Source: Kudoa neothunni
Taxonomy: Eukaryota; Cnidaria
Length of the DNA stretch: 64,000 nucleotides
Reading direction: 5' to 3'
NCBI GenBank assembly: GCA_964304625.1
Contig: OZ199840.1
Location: forward strand, 7,688,001-7,752,000
Shown: positions 61,093 through 64,000 of the stretch, in pieces
Layout: each line of letters opens with the position of its first letter
Position numbering within the stretch: the stretch's first letter is position 1
Position numbers and translations under genes: made by a program
The notes under the pieces: model-generated
Database searches by the model: none
Seen by the model: the letters and a program-made list of their open reading frames with translations, nothing else
What the model was told of the DNA's origin: nothing

Positions 61093-63262
61093 CCCTTTGA
61101 ACCCCCAATTTAATTCAGTGGCCGAAAAATTTTGTTTGCTCATTCTATTAAATTTTAAATAAAATATCCATAAATTGGAGCGGTCATTTCAAAAATTAAA
61201 AAGATACACGCATGGTGCCAAATGCCAACATTGGGGCGCCGCTTATTTCAGTATGCGCCTGCTTTTTTGTTACTTTGTTTTTAACCAAGAAATTACTCTT
61301 CCACCATCAGATATGCAATATTAAATTATTTATTATAATTTTGATAGTCCAAAAACAGTTTTTATTTCTATTAAGGCATTGAGGCACAAATGGACTTGAC
61401 ACTTAATGCAAATATGTTCAAATAATCTATCATTGGAGGATTGGTTCAAATAGGCAAAGTATTCAACTGAGGCATGACGAAAAATGAATCAGAAAGAAGT
61501 TAAAAATCCAAATTTTACACTTCCTAAATCTAATACAGGTAGAAAAAATGGTTTATATGTAAAAGTTAAAAAAACATCTAAGAACCTACTCTGGAGATAT
61601 GCATTAAGAACTTGTAAAGGGCAAGCAAAAACTAATAATTCTGATGATATAAAGTTTGTTCAAGCATCAAGATTACATGACCACGTTATATCAGAAACGG
61701 ATATTGAAAATGTTAAGCTAGATTTTAAAATTAAGGAAATTGCACAATCAACACAATATTCTACTCGTAAAGTTTTTACCTTGGCTACAGTAAGTGATAG
61801 TACAAACAATTTGCCAATAATTAACAAAAGAAATATTTATAAAAATATACAAAACTAAAGGAAAAGGGGGAATATTGCAATATCCAATATTGTAAATCTT
61901 TGTGAAAACCAGGTAAATACGTTAAGAGGTGAAAAATTCTGTCTTTATGACCCTGGCTCGAATGATTCTCGGCGCATTGTAATTTTTACAACCAGGGAGA
62001 CTTTTTAACATTTAAATAATTCCATTGTGATGGTAACAGATGGAACTTCTGATGTCGTCCCGAAAGAGTTTTTACAGCTCTACACCCTAAGTGGAAGAAT
62101 CTTCGATAAGTTTTCCCCTCTGGTTTTTGTTTAAATGGCAAGCAAGAATTTAGAATCTTATAATGTATTAATGAACACATTAATATAATTATTGATATTG
62201 AATATTCATCTTTTCATGCTTTTAAAAGGGCATCAACATTTTCAACCATCTGTTTTCGTACTTTTCATTTAGGACAGTGCGTTCAGAGGAAATTACGAAA
62301 ACTTGGTATGTCATATATTTACAGCCGTAATGTTGAATTTAGACTTTTAACCAAATCTATTACTTCGTCGACATTCGTTCCTGAGGAAAATGTTCTAGCA
62401 GAATATGAAAAAAAAATAACCTAAGTATTATTAGCGCCATTTTTAGATTCTTTCGAAAAAAATTTCCTATGATAGTAATTATCCTATACCGGTTTGGAAC
62501 CCATACAAAAGAGTCATGGAAAATCTACCATTAATCTCGAACAATGCGGAAAACTTCCATAAATGTTTTAAAGCATTGTTCGAGCAGTCACATTCGGGAC
62601 TGAACAATTTTGCAGAAAAGCTGCAAGAATGTCAAAGCGTCAAGATGTCAACGAACAAGAAATAGAATTCCTAATGGCCAGTCCACTAAATGGTTCTACT
62701 ACGAACAAAACAAATGCGAAAATGAAAAAAATAAGGAAGATGTGCGAAAATTATACGCGCTATTATGGAATTTACTATATTAAAACTTTAGCCAAACTGT
62801 ATAATTGATGTATAGATTAGATTATTTATTTTTTTTAATTATGCTAGTTTGTCACATCAAATTGTTTTCTCTGTGTTATTCCCACCCATCGTGGTAAACA
62901 AGGTATGTTCGGCGAAATTTCTCCTCACACAAATATATCTTCAACTCGTTTAAAAATATCAGTTGTTTCAATATCATTGTTTATTTAGTTTTTCGCGTTC
63001 ATCGTCTAATTTAAACGGTAGTCATCTTCCTATTCATTACTAGAACTGTATTCGGATACAATGTCATCATATTGACTATACGATATGGAATCCTATTCCT
63101 GTCCAACGTCTGATTTGTCCGCATCTGGTAATAATATGATTTTTTAAAAGTTTGTTCTTTTTATTCCTTTCTCCAATCTAGTCAAAATCCATTCTAGAGA
63201 ATATAAACACACTTAAATTGAGGGCCAAACGTTGCCATTTAGCAACATTGGGGTTCAAAGGG
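61093..63262. mobile_element. piggyBac-like termini enclosing a MULE insertion
   Basis: Perfect TTAA lies on both sides (61089-61092, 63263-63266). The ends CCCTTTGAACCCCCAA and, on the minus strand, CCCTTTGAACCCCAAT are matched inverted repeats of piggyBac style. Near the right end, the minus strand at about 63000-63130 gives an acidic serine-rich segment (DADKSDVGQE, then SQYDDIVSEYSSS), like the N-terminus of a piggyBac transposase. The middle is occupied by a MULE transposase on the plus strand. The simplest reading is a MULE inserted in a deleted piggyBac element. Less likely, the MULE itself uses these ends. Confidence 0.65.
61484..62805 (+). pseudogene. FLYWCH/MULE-type transposase, decayed
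   Basis: The first open frame (61484-61858) contains a FLYWCH-type finger: GLYVKVKKTSKNLLWRYALR then CKGQAKTNNSDDIKFVQASR and LHDHV. Downstream pieces of the MULE DDE domain are VMVTDGTSDVVPKEFLQLYT (about 62030), FRTFHLGQCVQRKLRKLGMS (about 62255), FRLLTKSITSSTFVPEENVL (about 62340) and a tail with NNAENFHKCFKALFEQSHSG (about 62540). Stops and frame changes separate them, at least four breaks in all, so no functional transposase can be made. Mutator-like transposases with FLYWCH fingers are known in several animal lineages. Confidence 0.8.
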
Positions 63263-63266
63263 TTAA

Positions 63267-64000
63267 ACAATGAAATTATGGTACTACAAACTAATTAATT
63301 CAATGATATATTCGAAAAGTCATGAAAAAATGAGTCATTTAATTTTTAATGTTTTTATGAAAAATTATATAATATTTCTAAATATTTTATACCACTTTTT
63401 ATTATATTTTATCAATTTATGAGTTGTGAACTCGATTAAAATTGTAATTCACACACACGACTTTTAGGTTTGGCTACAACGAGTTTTGAACAGCGTAAAA
63501 GTGATAACAAATACCTTGTTTTGAGTTAGAATTTAATTGTAATGTATTAATCGTTTATATTTATCAGAGTTATTTTTCTTATTTGTCACCATACCCATGT
63601 TGTGCTAATAAAAATTTTAATTAAGATTTAGTTTGGTCTAATATTAAAGTATTAATAAATTATTTTGTTTGTGGACCTATTGGAGTAAATATACTTTCAT
63701 CATAATAATCCGACTCGCGTAGAAATATAATTTCTCGTATCTGGTGTAAAGTTTTTTATTGCCTGACATTTCCTCGGTGCTTAAAAAATTACGAAATATT
63801 GAGATATTACTGTAATTTAATCTAGCAGATTTAAAAAATTTTGGAACTATTGGTTGTACGAATTTTTTGAAATCTACTCTAATATTGCATTCCTTTAAAA
63901 TAAATAACTCCAAAATTTCAATGACTTATTTAATATATATAAATTATCTATGGGAAATTATAATTAAGTAAAATTTAATGCAAGAACATCGGGTTCAGTT
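63267..64000. other. Window end, no gene seen
   Basis: AT-rich. The minus-strand open frame at 63677-63913 resembles nothing known to me, and a gene crossing the window edge cannot be excluded. Confidence 0.4.

Noticed and set aside
1-64000. CRISPR arrays, bacterial operons, tRNA or rRNA genes, and endogenous viral or LTR elements
   Set aside because: No regularly spaced direct repeats, no functional tRNA cloverleaf outside SINE heads, and no recognisable reverse transcriptase, capsid or envelope segments were seen.

Overview
The window is AT-rich eukaryotic DNA with small multi-exon genes. Almost every intron I could place is 40-80 nt with GT..AG ends. The protein set is animal: NOP14, CacyBP/SIP, NT5C3-type 5'-nucleotidase, non-muscle myosin regulatory light chain, a GRAM-VASt lipid-transfer protein, VPS11 and a PPP1R3-type glycogen-targeting subunit. 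Compact introns, low GC and a DNA-transposon load (piggyBac, hAT, pogo/Tigger, Tc1/IS630-like, Merlin, MULE, tRNA-derived SINEs) would suit a fast-evolving parasitic metazoan such as a myxozoan cnidarian. That placement is inference; I recognise no species-specific sequence.

Layout. 1-3107: no gene, one hAT-type non-autonomous element (1845-2861). 3108-6239 (-): NOP14. 6415-6920: SINE. 7036-8910: decayed hAT transposase element. 10375-11228 (+): CacyBP. 13596-19638 and 22346-23798 (+): two tandem, apparently intact NT5C3 paralogues of nine exons each. 24003-26151 (-): nearly whole piggyBac element. 26812-27270: second SINE. 29570-30139 (-): myosin regulatory light chain. 31880-36100: SINE, Tc1/IS630-like relic, SINE, piggyBac fragment and Merlin relic. 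36491-38520 (-): GRAM-VASt gene. 39710-50757 (+): VPS11, whose last large intron (5.3 kb) is packed with nested transposons. 53385-56215: a piggyBac relic apparently lying inside a hAT relic. 56634-57506 (-): PPP1R3-type gene with one homopolymer frameshift. 61093-63262: piggyBac-like termini around a decayed FLYWCH/MULE transposase.

How the genes relate. They are unrelated housekeeping genes (ribosome biogenesis, pyrimidine nucleotide catabolism, actomyosin regulation, sterol/lipid transport, HOPS/CORVET tethering, glycogen control). I see no operon, gene cluster, CRISPR or defence system, and no endogenous virus. The most unusual items are the tandem nucleotidase pair with one greatly expanded intron, the A7 frameshift in PPP1R3, and the nested transposon stacks. 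I traced exon phases for CacyBP, both NT5C3 copies, the light chain and the GRAM-VASt gene from start to stop, and all close in frame. VPS11 and NOP14 were traced for most of their length.
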